From the IMG/VR virus record IMGVR_UViG_3300046000_012107, positions 1 through 20,040 of that record: a stretch of DNA of 20,040 nucleotides, one strand, 5' to 3'. The stretch comes from a virus. Shown here piece after piece: positions 1 through 7,749 of the stretch. The notes below the pieces were generated by a model. That model saw only the letters and a program-made list of their open reading frames with translations. It was not told the origin of the DNA and ran no database searches. A program made the position numbers and the translations under genes. Each line of letters opens with the position of its first letter. The stretch's first letter is position 1.

Positions 1-386
1 TTAGATAAACTATTTGGTGAAAAAACAATTACTTTCTCATTTGGATATAAATTAATATAATCATCTACTATTCCAAAAACATTTAATAATACTTCAATAG
101 AATTATTAAAATTAGTTTTTTCAAAAGAACCTTTATAATTAAATGAAATTAAAGGTATTAAATTTTTATCTTTAAAAATAATATCAATAAATTCTTTATC
201 AAATGATTTATATTTATCATCTTCTTTATTTGATATTGTACTATCAAAATTATATTCAAAACCATTTTTAGTAATAAAAGTAGCTTTAAAAGATAGTGGA
301 TGTTTTCGTTTTATAGTATAATTTTTAATTAAACTTTCAAAAACTTCATTAATTATTTGTTTTATTTCGTTTATATTTCTTTTCAT
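1..386 (-). CDS. Hypothetical protein, 3' end beyond window (partial)
   Basis: An open frame runs from an ATG at 386 to the left edge with no stop, giving about 128 visible codons, so the C-terminus lies outside the window. The visible protein starts MKRNINEIKQIINEVFESL. It is lysine-, asparagine- and phenylalanine-rich, has no membrane segment, and near the visible end carries a hydrophobic patch (LLNVFGIVDDYINLYPN). I do not recognise a family. It lies 13 bp downstream of the small membrane-protein gene in the same direction, so it is probably the fourth or later gene of the operon that starts near 2913. The AT-rich leader before the ATG has no Shine-Dalgarno sequence, like its neighbours. 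No function is proposed. Confidence 0.75.
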   Translation of the reverse strand, partial: MKRNINEIKQIINEVFESLIKNYTIKRKHPLSFKATFITKNGFEYNFDSTISNKEDDKYKSFDKEFIDIIFKDKNLIPLISFNYKGSFEKTNFNNSIEVLLNVFGIVDDYINLYPNEKVIVFSPNSLS

Positions 387-399
387 TTTATATATATTT

Positions 400-597
400 T
401 TAATCAATTAAATCATCATTATCAATTAGTTTATCATTAGGATTATTTTTGTAATAAATAAAATCTAAATAATATCCAAGAAAAAATGATATAATTAAAC
501 TGTACATAAACAAATTTGTATTAATTAAGCTTGTCAGTAGAAATAAATCTACTGACAAGGTAATCACTATTATAAGTAATGGTAATAATATTATCAT
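400..597 (-). CDS. Small two-TM membrane protein, unknown function
   Basis: A 65-residue protein. Residues about 2-25 and 28-48 are strongly hydrophobic, and the C-terminal tail is charged (KNNPNDKLIDNDDLID), so it is probably an inner-membrane protein with two helices. The start is 1 bp after the stop of the phosphoesterase gene, which implies translational coupling. The first transmembrane helix is encoded across a perfect 12-bp inverted repeat (530-558), which is unusual inside such a short gene. I do not recognise a family. Small membrane proteins of this kind in phages include superinfection-exclusion or lysis-modulating proteins, but nothing here identifies either. Confidence 0.65.
   Translation of the reverse strand: MIILLPLLIIVITLSVDLFLLTSLINTNLFMYSLIISFFLGYYLDFIYYKNNPNDKLIDNDDLID
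530..558. repeat. Perfect 12-bp inverted repeat inside the small membrane gene
   Basis: The left arm CTTGTCAGTAGA (530-541) and right arm TCTACTGACAAG (548-558/559) are exact reverse complements around a 6-nt AT loop (542-547). There is no T-run after either arm, so it does not look like an intrinsic terminator. It is wholly within coding sequence. It could be an mRNA stability or processing hairpin, or a protein-binding dyad. Confidence 0.7.
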
Positions 598-598
598 C

Positions 599-2446
599 TT
601 AATTTAATTCTATATAACCTTCAACCATTTTACCGTTATTTTTATCTACTATATGAAATATTGTAGCTGGTTGTGTTTTACCGAAATTACTATCAATCCA
701 ACCTGAACCACCATATATAGAAGGTACGTTAATGTATTTAAAACCGTTATTTTTACTATATTCAGATGCGTAGCAATGTAAATCACCTTTAACAACTAAA
801 ATATTATCTTTTTTAATTTTATTCATTTTAATATAATTATCAAAGAATAATTCTGTTTTAATATCTAATGTTTTTGGAAAACCATGTTTTTGGTTTTTTG
901 TATCTTTACCATGTAAAATAATTAATTCAGTTTCACCATAACTAATTGAATCAATTTCTTTTTCAAATAAAGTAAATTTTAATTGAGGATATTTAAGTTC
1001 AAAAAGATATCTTAATGATTGGTTTGCTGCATGGTAAAAATAACCATCATGATTTCCACCTTCAACTGAAACAAATTCAATATTATTAGAAATATTCATT
1101 TTATGAATTTCATCAACAAACCAAATCATTGATTCAATATAAACTTGGAATTGTTCTTTTGGATTCATATTTTCAGGTAATTGATGACCACCTCTTGTTG
1201 TATAACCATTTACTGAATTTAAACAATCACCTAATGACCCAATAGTTATTTTATCAAATCTATTATACAAATCACCTTGGTCTTTAATTTCTGTTAAAAT
1301 TTGTTTTAACCTATCATAGTAAACATCTTTATTATAAGGTTTACTATATAAAGCACCTTTATTACAAGAACCAATATGTGTATCAGCTAACCAAATGAAT
1401 AATGCTTTTTCTGAATTTAATTTTTCATATTTAAAATAATTCTTACTACTAACTTCATCATCTTTTAAAATTTCTTTTATTGCATCTACAATAAAATCTT
1501 TTTCTTCCTTTAATTTAAATAATTCTTCTTGAACTTCTCTTAATTGTTTTTCAATAACAATAGGTTTTAGTTCTACAAATTTCTTTAAACCAGCTTTTTC
1601 TTTCGCTTTTAAAGCTAATTCAGCTAACGTATTTTCATCTAATTCTTCTAAAAGATGTTGTGGAAATAAACTATCTTTAGTTATCTTAAATGCTCTTAAA
1701 ATCTTTTTAAATTCAACAAAAGTTAAATAAGGAAAATAAGCACTACAATTTTTTTGTGTAACATAAGGGTAATTAGAAACAATTGTTTCCATTTGTTCCC
1801 TAGTTAATTCACCAATAAAATCTTTTTCATCTCTTACTAAGATATTATAAGTATATTTATTAATTAATCCTTCTGAATTTCTAATGACATCAGTTTTAGC
1901 CCTTTCATCAAAACTTTTTTCAATATCTTGATTATTTATTTTACTTACATGTCTACTTTCTAAATAATTATTATGTAAACCTTCTAATATTGAATATAAT
2001 TTAGAATCAAATCTACCATTTACAAGATTTTTTTCTAATGTATTTTTTCTTTTAGTAAAATAACTAGTATAAAACCCTAATATAAGTTCTGTTTCAGTAA
2101 TAGTTTTATTATTATTTATACTATAATCAAGTATATTTAATAGATTTTTATATGTAATGTCTATATTATCTGTATCATCTAAAATAGTATTTGTTTCACT
2201 TTTGATTTCTTTAATTTTTTTACTTGTTAATGTTTCATATAAATTTTTTAATTCATCATGAAATTCTTTTGAAATCTTCTTAGAATTTAAATTAGTATAT
2301 AGAAAATTTCTATCAAAAAAATTTCTAACATAATTGTCACCGTAACCTAATTCAACACATGATTGAGGAATTTTTACATTATTATCTTTTGCATGTAATA
2401 ATATTTTATAAACATTATTACACCTTTCATTATTAGATTTGACCAT
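599..2446 (-). CDS. Metallophosphoesterase (calcineurin-like) with HTH-like N-terminal units
   Basis: A 615-residue protein. The C-terminal half is a calcineurin-like phosphoesterase with the metal-binding motifs in order: DTH (D355, H357), GD (G406-D407), GNHD (464-467), LHG (H512) and GDLH (554-557). The last motif is normally GHxH, and here the first His is Asp. The N-terminal region appears to hold two related helical units (about residues 11-70 and 101-160; both share IL..A/S..NN..I......LG then a Y/F-rich helix). A third helix-turn-helix-like segment lies at about 214-290 (LTREQME...), followed by a charged coiled coil (about 295-328). Such units would suit nucleic-acid binding, so a DNA- or RNA-directed phosphodiesterase is likely. 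It differs in architecture from T4 gp47/SbcD. Its ATG overlaps the preceding stop by one base (TAATG). The substrate is unknown. Confidence 0.85.
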   Translation of the reverse strand: MVKSNNERCNNVYKILLHAKDNNVKIPQSCVELGYGDNYVRNFFDRNFLYTNLNSKKISKEFHDELKNLYETLTSKKIKEIKSETNTILDDTDNIDITYKNLLNILDYSINNNKTITETELILGFYTSYFTKRKNTLEKNLVNGRFDSKLYSILEGLHNNYLESRHVSKINNQDIEKSFDERAKTDVIRNSEGLINKYTYNILVRDEKDFIGELTREQMETIVSNYPYVTQKNCSAYFPYLTFVEFKKILRAFKITKDSLFPQHLLEELDENTLAELALKAKEKAGLKKFVELKPIVIEKQLREVQEELFKLKEEKDFIVDAIKEILKDDEVSSKNYFKYEKLNSEKALFIWLADTHIGSCNKGALYSKPYNKDVYYDRLKQILTEIKDQGDLYNRFDKITIGSLGDCLNSVNGYTTRGGHQLPENMNPKEQFQVYIESMIWFVDEIHKMNISNNIEFVSVEGGNHDGYFYHAANQSLRYLFELKYPQLKFTLFEKEIDSISYGETELIILHGKDTKNQKHGFPKTLDIKTELFFDNYIKMNKIKKDNILVVKGDLHCYASEYSKNNGFKYINVPSIYGGSGWIDSNFGKTQPATIFHIVDKNNGKMVEGYIELN

Positions 2447-2913
2447 TATTTTCTTTTATTATTTAATTTAATGTTAATTTTTGATTTAAGTTTACTAGCC
2501 TGTTCATAATTTTCATTTTCAATAGCTTCCTGTAATTGTAATTCTAACTCTTCAATAGTTTTTCTTTTTTTATTATTACCAGGTTTATCAATCTCTTTAA
2601 CAAATTGATAAATACATAAAGTATTGTTATCAAAACCATTAAGATAAAATAACATAGATGATTTTATTTGTTTTAAACCACCAATTTCTTTTACAGTTTT
2701 TGTATATTCTTCTTTACATAATTCAATATAACACCAATAAACAATTGGATATTGATATATAATTTCGCAATTACTCAATCCTGCATAATCTAAATTACTA
2801 CATACATTATCCATTAACTCTTTATCGTCATCAATACGTTGGATATTTAATAATATACTACGTTTTATTAAATTATTAACCATCGAAAATTGGTTATCAC
2901 TACTCATTTCCAT
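2446..2913 (-). CDS. Small protein with C-terminal UVR (UvrB/UvrC-type) motif
   Basis: A protein of about 155 residues if started at the ATG at 2913. The frame also opens with a TTG at 2940 (164 residues). I prefer 2913 because the promoter -7 element ends at 2946, so a TTG at 2940 would sit at or before the transcript start. The C-terminal 35 residues match the UVR motif pattern: a lysine-rich lead-in, then IEELELQLQEAIENENYEQA and a basic helix. UVR motifs mediate protein-protein contact in UvrB, UvrC, ClpC/McsA and others. The N-terminal 110 residues are not recognised; Cys are scattered without a zinc-ribbon pattern. It is the first gene of the phosphoesterase operon and overlaps the next start by one base, so an adaptor or partner role for that enzyme is plausible but unproven. 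Confidence 0.75.
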   Translation of the reverse strand: MEMSSDNQFSMVNNLIKRSILLNIQRIDDDKELMDNVCSNLDYAGLSNCEIIYQYPIVYWCYIELCKEEYTKTVKEIGGLKQIKSSMLFYLNGFDNNTLCIYQFVKEIDKPGNNKKRKTIEELELQLQEAIENENYEQASKLKSKINIKLNNKRK

Positions 2914-2945
2914 ATTACTAAGTATTAGTTTACAGTACAATTAAA

Positions 2946-2976
2946 CAAATTTAAAATAATTATTTTAATAAAACAA
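2946..2976 (-). promoter_or_regulatory. Bacteroidota-type promoter for the UVR/phosphoesterase operon
   Basis: On the minus strand a -33 TTG (2976-2974, within ATTTG) is followed after 20 bp by TAAATTTG (2953-2946), a perfect TAnnTTTG -7 box of the Bacteroidota housekeeping sigma factor. The expected transcript start is about 2939-2942, leaving a leader of about 28 nt to the ATG at 2913. It lies just downstream of the terminator at 3011-3046, as expected for a new unit. Confidence 0.65.
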
Positions 2977-3010
2977 ATAATTTACATAAATATTTAATTT
3001 ATTTTACAAA

Positions 3011-3046
3011 AAAAAATCTCTATTAAATTAATAATAGAGATTTTTT
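3011..3046. terminator. Bidirectional intrinsic terminator after the structural gene
   Basis: The arms AAAAAATCTCTATTA (3011-3025) and TAATAGAGATTTTTT (3032-3046) are perfect complements around the loop AATTAA. A-run and T-run on the two sides make it work in either direction; here it ends the minus-strand gene that stops at 3069. Confidence 0.85.
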
Positions 3047-3068
3047 AAATAGATAATAACTATATATT

Positions 3069-4430
3069 TTACAATAAACTTTTTACATTAAATTTGATTA
3101 TTTTATTTTCGCCATAAACTATATTGTCTTTTGTCACTTTAATATCAATATAATATGTTTTAGGTATTAATGAATCTATATCTATTTCAAAGAAATTACC
3201 ATTTTTATATTTACTAATTTGTGTTAATGGTATTATTTCTACTTCATTATCACCTTGTAATACATAAAGTCTATAAAATAAAGTATCTAATAAATTATTT
3301 TCAGTAATTGAATTATTATATAATCGTTTTGTAATCACTTCAATTTTTCTAATACCACTATTCTGTCTAATATCTTCACCATTTTTTATACCATATGTAC
3401 TAAAACTAAATTTACTAGTTTCTAAATAACTATCTTTATCATTAAAAATATCTTCTAATAATAATGTGAATTCTTGTTCTTGGTCTCTTATCACACCATC
3501 AACTGTATAGTTCCATACATCTTTAAAATTAACTAAATCTGGATAAGTATTACCACTAATAGTTAAATTAATACCATAATTTTTATTATCTATTTGTGTA
3601 ATACTATTACTTGTTAAAGTTTTAATTAAATTATCTTCATAATCATATATTTTTACACTATTAACAGATGTTATACCTCTATTAACATTGAAATATAAAT
3701 TATTGCTTTTATCCAAATAAAATTTATTTCTATCATCAATTATAACTGAATTAACAGTAGTTTCTAAACAAGGTTCAAAAAATGTTTGAGTCTCCTTTGC
3801 AAAAAAAGATGTTAAATATTTAGTTTCACCCGTTATTGTTTGTTCATCTGTTGATATATATGATATACCTAAATTTAATGTATTACCTGTTGTGTTATAT
3901 AATATATTATTTATGTAACTAGTGATATCCATTTCAATATTTTCATTACCTTGTTCAAAATATTGTGTTGTAATACCCGTTGTTGTACCCGTAAAAATAC
4001 CATTTTGTGACCAAGTATCAGTTTTAGTTCTATAATACCAATTTGGTGCATGTTCATTTAAACTTAACTCATTAAAACCACTATATATGTAATCAAAATA
4101 TAACCCTTCATTAAAATTTTCTGTTATTTCAAATAATTGTAATGTATATGAACTATCTCTATTAAAACCATTAACAGTAGTTTTACCAATTAAATCTTCC
4201 CTATAATTAATTGTAGAATAAAACTTAATTAAATGTTTTGTTATAACATTTTGTTTTATACCATTATTATTTATTTTATTCCTTAATTCACTCAAATCAA
4301 TATTAAAAATATATCTAGAATATAAATTCTTACCTCTAACCAATTCAAAAACAGGATTTTTTGAATTATTCGTCTGATTATTATAAATTAATGTTGATTG
4401 CTTATCTAAATATGTACGTATTAAATCCAT
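3069..4430 (-). CDS. Probable virion structural protein (tail/baseplate-associated)
   Basis: A 453-residue protein rich in Asn, Thr, Tyr and beta-forming stretches, without signal peptide or membrane segment. The N-terminus (YLDKQSTLIYNNQ, then SRYIFNIDLSELRNKI at about 38-53) resembles the opening of DNRLRE-type beta-sandwich domains, in which an unrestrained stretch is followed by SRxLxxFDLS. The central part is rich in glycine/threonine turns (TGTTTGITTQYFEQGNE), and the C-terminal third reads like one or two Ig-like beta domains (TYYIDIKVTKDNIVYGENKIIKF). It faces the tail-fibre gene divergently and has a T4-late-type TATAAATA core 50 bp upstream, which supports late expression of a virion part. 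The exact position in the particle cannot be read from the sequence, and the domain comparison is by eye only. Confidence 0.65.
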   Translation of the reverse strand: MDLIRTYLDKQSTLIYNNQTNNSKNPVFELVRGKNLYSRYIFNIDLSELRNKINNNGIKQNVITKHLIKFYSTINYREDLIGKTTVNGFNRDSSYTLQLFEITENFNEGLYFDYIYSGFNELSLNEHAPNWYYRTKTDTWSQNGIFTGTTTGITTQYFEQGNENIEMDITSYINNILYNTTGNTLNLGISYISTDEQTITGETKYLTSFFAKETQTFFEPCLETTVNSVIIDDRNKFYLDKSNNLYFNVNRGITSVNSVKIYDYEDNLIKTLTSNSITQIDNKNYGINLTISGNTYPDLVNFKDVWNYTVDGVIRDQEQEFTLLLEDIFNDKDSYLETSKFSFSTYGIKNGEDIRQNSGIRKIEVITKRLYNNSITENNLLDTLFYRLYVLQGDNEVEIIPLTQISKYKNGNFFEIDIDSLIPKTYYIDIKVTKDNIVYGENKIIKFNVKSLL

Positions 4431-4448
4431 TGTTATATATTTATTTAT

Positions 4449-4456
4449 TATAAATA
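4449..4456 (+). promoter_or_regulatory. T4-late-type promoter core TATAAATA for the tail-fibre gene
   Basis: An exact TATAAATA lies 46 bp before the fibre ATG at 4503, in the context TTATAAATAGTTT. T4 late promoters consist of just this -10 octamer recognised by gp55, and a gp55-like protein is encoded at 16299-17090. The octamer is not rare in DNA this AT-rich, so position and pairing with 4480-4487 carry the weight. The expected start is about 4462-4465. Confidence 0.6.
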
Positions 4457-4479
4457 GTTTTTAAAATATATTGTAAACC

Positions 4480-4487
4480 TATTTATA
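4480..4487 (-). promoter_or_regulatory. T4-late-type promoter core TATAAATA for the structural gene at 3069-4430
   Basis: The minus strand reads TTATAAATAGGTTT across 4488-4475, sharing the ten-base TTATAAATAG with the plus-strand site at 4449-4456. The ATG is 49 bp downstream at 4430. The two cores face each other, so the two leaders overlap by roughly ten bases. Confidence 0.6.
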
Positions 4488-4502
4488 ATTAAAAGTATTT
4501 AC

Positions 4503-7500
4503 ATGACTAAACCAGATTTATCCAGACAATCAATTATACCGTCAGGTAGTACTGCATCATTTGATGGTAGTATTAGTATTGGTGAAAAATTATTAGTGCA
4601 AGATGTTGAATTTGTTATATCAGGTATAACATCTGGACAAACATTAGTGTATAATTCTGTTTTAAATAAATTATTACCTACTTCAATAGATTTAAATGCT
4701 AGTTCAACATTATCAGGTATGACTGATGTTAATTTTACAACATTAACATCTGGTGATACTATTCTTTGGAATTCTAATACAAATAAATGGGAAAATAATA
4801 ATATTGTATTAAATACTGATTCAATTATTAATACATCAACCGTTACAGGTTCAACAACAACAAATGCATTAGATAATCTTAATACTAATAAAGCAGATTT
4901 AGTCGCTGGTAAAGTACCATCATCACAATTACCATCATATGTTGATGATGTAATTGAAGGGTATTATTATACTTCAAACTTTTATGAAGATAGTGGACAT
5001 ACTATAACTATAATAGGTGAAACAAGTAAAATTTATATTGATTTACCAACAAATTTAACATATAGATGGAGTGGTTCAATATATATTGAAATTAGTTCAA
5101 CAACATTATTAGGTACAACGGATAGAATAACAGTATCAGGTAGTACAATTGATATTGCATCAACATATACTGGTCAAACTTCTATAAATACTGTTGGTGG
5201 AATAACCACAGGCTCTTGGAGTGGTACACCAATAAATGATACTTATATTGATAGTTCAAGCAATTGGAATACAGCATATAATAATAGAATATCAACTTTT
5301 ACTGTTACAGGTACAAGTGGTTCAGCCACTTTTACTGGAAATACACTTAATATACCAACCTATACATTATCTGGTCTTGGTGGTCAACCACAATTAAATG
5401 GAAATGGATTTGTTCGTTCAACAGGAACAACAATAGGTTATTTAACTGGAACTACAAATCAATTCGTTAAAGCTGATGGTTCAGTTGATTCAAACGTTTA
5501 TTTAACAGGTGAAACTGAAATAGCTTATGAAACATGGAGTACTAATGCTAATTATACTACTGTAAATACAACTGCAAAAAGATTAATAGTCTTACAAACA
5601 GGAACATTAACGGCAACAAGAACATTAACACTTGCAAGTGTAACAGGTGCAGGTCAAGAAGTTATAATAGTTGCAGGTGGAAGTGTTTCATCTACTATTA
5701 AAATAATTGTTGCTGTTGGTTTTAAAATAAATGCAACATTAAATTCAATAGATATTACAATACCTTATTCACAAACATTATTAACTTCTGTTAGTAGTAC
5801 TTCATGGACTTCTGGGGATGCATCATCTTTATTTACTGACGATGGCACAACTGCTGAAACAACTCGAAGATTAAAAGCAAATTATTTTGCAAATGGTGTT
5901 AAAACATCGATGACTGGAACAATAGGGGCAGGAGATTTTCAAAGTGTTCTTATAAATTCTAACAGGGTTGGGTTTTCAGTAAATTCAACAGCAGGATTAA
6001 AATTTATTCCTGCAATAGATGGTGTTTCATATTGGTCTCAAGAAATAGGAGGAAATACTAATCTTAAATTTTGGGATGGTTCAGATGTTGGAAATGGGGC
6101 GTATGCTCCTAATACTCAAAATATTTATTACGGAGGTTGGAACTATTTTAGTGTGTCCAATCCAACTACTTATATTGAAGGGTACTATTACAATGTTGGT
6201 ACTATTTCACAATTAATAATCACAAAACCTACATCAAATGCAGCTGCTTTACAAGTTGCTTTAACAGGTGGTAAAATAGCTGTAACAACAAATTCAGGTT
6301 TGACTTTTGCAAAGCAACAGTTATTAAATACTTGGTTAAACAGTGAACTACCTTTATTAAATCAAAAATATTCAACAACAGGATTAGCTAATTATTGGAC
6401 AGGTAGTGAAGGTTTAGGAATAGGTCACACTTCACAAAATGCAAGTGCTATACTTCAAGCAGATAGTACTACTAAAGGTTCGTTGGTTAATCCTAGAATG
6501 ACCACTACTCAAAAGTTAGCAATAGCTTCTCCTGCAACAGGATTAGAAGTGTTTGATACAACTTTAAATGTTCCACAGTACTATAATGGTACTGCTTGGG
6601 TAAGTCTTTTAAGTGGCAGTATAAGTAATGGATTTATTCCATATTATAATGGTTCTAGTTTAGTAAATTCTAGAATTAGGCATAATTATTTTTCAGTTGG
6701 AACTTATGTTGAAGGAACAGCAGATGTAGGGGTTACGCAAGCATTTTCAGTATATAATAATTCTGGAAATATACCTTTACTTCAAATTGCTAATTCAGCA
6801 CTTTTAACAACTATGCAATGTAAGGATTTTTCAATTAGAAATGAACAAGGCACAGGTTACTCTGTTTCAATTTCTCCAAATGGAACTGGTAATTTTGGGT
6901 ATCAACTTTTTTTATTTACACAAGCTGCTTACAATCAAAATCCAATAGGTGTATATAATGAGCCTAATGATGTTTATGTATTCCGTATATTATCAAGTGG
7001 CGAAATCAGAAATCAAGCTGTTAATAGTACAGCAAGTACAATAATAAGTACATGGAGAAAAAAAGACGGTACAATAGTAGTAACAGTACAAAACGATGGG
7101 TTATATGTTGGTTCAGGCACGAAGTCAGCAAGTGCATCATTACAAACAGACAGCACAACTCAAGGTAGTTTACCAGCACCAAGAATGACAGCTGCACAAA
7201 GAGTTGCTATAGCGTCACCAGTTGCAGGATTAATAGTTTATCAAACTGATGTACATGCAGGTTATTGGTATCATGACGGAACTATTTGGCAAGACTTATC
7301 TCAACCAAGAGTAGGAACTACTGCATCAAGTGCTACACCAACTATTAATACAGATGTAACTGATTACTATGAAATTACAGGTCAAACTGTTGACATAACT
7401 TCATTTACAACTAACTTAACAGGTACTCCTGTAAGAGGTCAAAAGCTTTGGATAGATATTACAGGAACAGCTGCAAGAGCAATAACTTGGGGTGCAAGTT

Positions 7501-7613
7501 TTGAAGCATCTACTATAGCTTTACCTACTACAACTGTATCAACGGATAAATTAAGCGTTGACTTCATTTGGAATGTTGCAACTTCGAAATGGAGATGTAT
7601 AGGAGCTTATTAA
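4503..7613 (+). CDS. Tail fibre / receptor-binding protein, mosaic
   Basis: A 1036-residue protein built of Thr/Ser/Gly/Asn-rich beta repeats. The N-terminal 110 residues hold two units of the type SGxTSGxTLxxNxxxNKxxx (about 39-58 and 78-97) seen in phage fibre shafts. Residues about 118-200 contain NLNTNKADLVAGKVPSSQLP followed by YVDDVIEGYYY and TYRWSGSIYIEIS, an arrangement common in Bacteroidota phage tail proteins. Two paralogous units (about 645-703 and 874-933) share the pattern ASAxLQxDSTTxGSLxxPRM, then AIASPxxGLxVxxT and a final YxxGTxWxxL. The last 90 residues (about 945-1036) form a separate C-terminal domain ending ATSKWRCIGAY. From about residue 437 (near 5815) codon choice shifts, with more GGG/GGC glycine codons and more C-ending codons, which suggests the distal part was acquired. 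No peptidase-type chaperone domain is visible. It most likely determines receptor binding. Confidence 0.85.
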   Translation: MTKPDLSRQSIIPSGSTASFDGSISIGEKLLVQDVEFVISGITSGQTLVYNSVLNKLLPTSIDLNASSTLSGMTDVNFTTLTSGDTILWNSNTNKWENNNIVLNTDSIINTSTVTGSTTTNALDNLNTNKADLVAGKVPSSQLPSYVDDVIEGYYYTSNFYEDSGHTITIIGETSKIYIDLPTNLTYRWSGSIYIEISSTTLLGTTDRITVSGSTIDIASTYTGQTSINTVGGITTGSWSGTPINDTYIDSSSNWNTAYNNRISTFTVTGTSGSATFTGNTLNIPTYTLSGLGGQPQLNGNGFVRSTGTTIGYLTGTTNQFVKADGSVDSNVYLTGETEIAYETWSTNANYTTVNTTAKRLIVLQTGTLTATRTLTLASVTGAGQEVIIVAGGSVSSTIKIIVAVGFKINATLNSIDITIPYSQTLLTSVSSTSWTSGDASSLFTDDGTTAETTRRLKANYFANGVKTSMTGTIGAGDFQSVLINSNRVGFSVNSTAGLKFIPAIDGVSYWSQEIGGNTNLKFWDGSDVGNGAYAPNTQNIYYGGWNYFSVSNPTTYIEGYYYNVGTISQLIITKPTSNAAALQVALTGGKIAVTTNSGLTFAKQQLLNTWLNSELPLLNQKYSTTGLANYWTGSEGLGIGHTSQNASAILQADSTTKGSLVNPRMTTTQKLAIASPATGLEVFDTTLNVPQYYNGTAWVSLLSGSISNGFIPYYNGSSLVNSRIRHNYFSVGTYVEGTADVGVTQAFSVYNNSGNIPLLQIANSALLTTMQCKDFSIRNEQGTGYSVSISPNGTGNFGYQLFLFTQAAYNQNPIGVYNEPNDVYVFRILSSGEIRNQAVNSTASTIISTWRKKDGTIVVTVQNDGLYVGSGTKSASASLQTDSTTQGSLPAPRMTAAQRVAIASPVAGLIVYQTDVHAGYWYHDGTIWQDLSQPRVGTTASSATPTINTDVTDYYEITGQTVDITSFTTNLTGTPVRGQKLWIDITGTAARAITWGASFEASTIALPTTTVSTDKLSVDFIWNVATSKWRCIGAY

Positions 7614-7636
7614 TATAATACCAAAAATAAAATATT

Positions 7637-7723
7637 ATGAAAACTTTAGTTAATGTAAACACAAGTGCAGATTTCGTATTGGGAAACAAGAAAAGGATAT
7701 TCACATTCAGTTCAATAAAATAA
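7637..7723 (+). CDS. 28-codon ORF after the tail fibre, possible remnant
   Basis: An ATG preceded by CCAAAAATAAAATATT, the A-rich leader style of this genome, opens a 28-residue frame starting MKTLVNVNTSADFVLGNKK and closing with TAA at 7723. It lies 23 bp after the fibre stop and 26 bp before the next ATG, and fills the gap. Its start shares AGTTAATGTAA with the start of the next gene, so it may be a truncated copy of that gene's 5' end or a short tail left by the fibre exchange. Its codon use is like the distal fibre. It could also be non-coding. Confidence 0.4.
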   Translation: MKTLVNVNTSADFVLGNKKRIFTFSSIK

Positions 7724-7749
7724 TAATAACTATTTAAAATAAAAATAAT

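Noticed and set aside
2914-2940. TTG start at 2940 for the UVR-motif protein
   Set aside because: It coincides with the predicted transcript start of the promoter at 2946-2976 and follows a stop codon directly; the ATG at 2913 leaves a normal leader.
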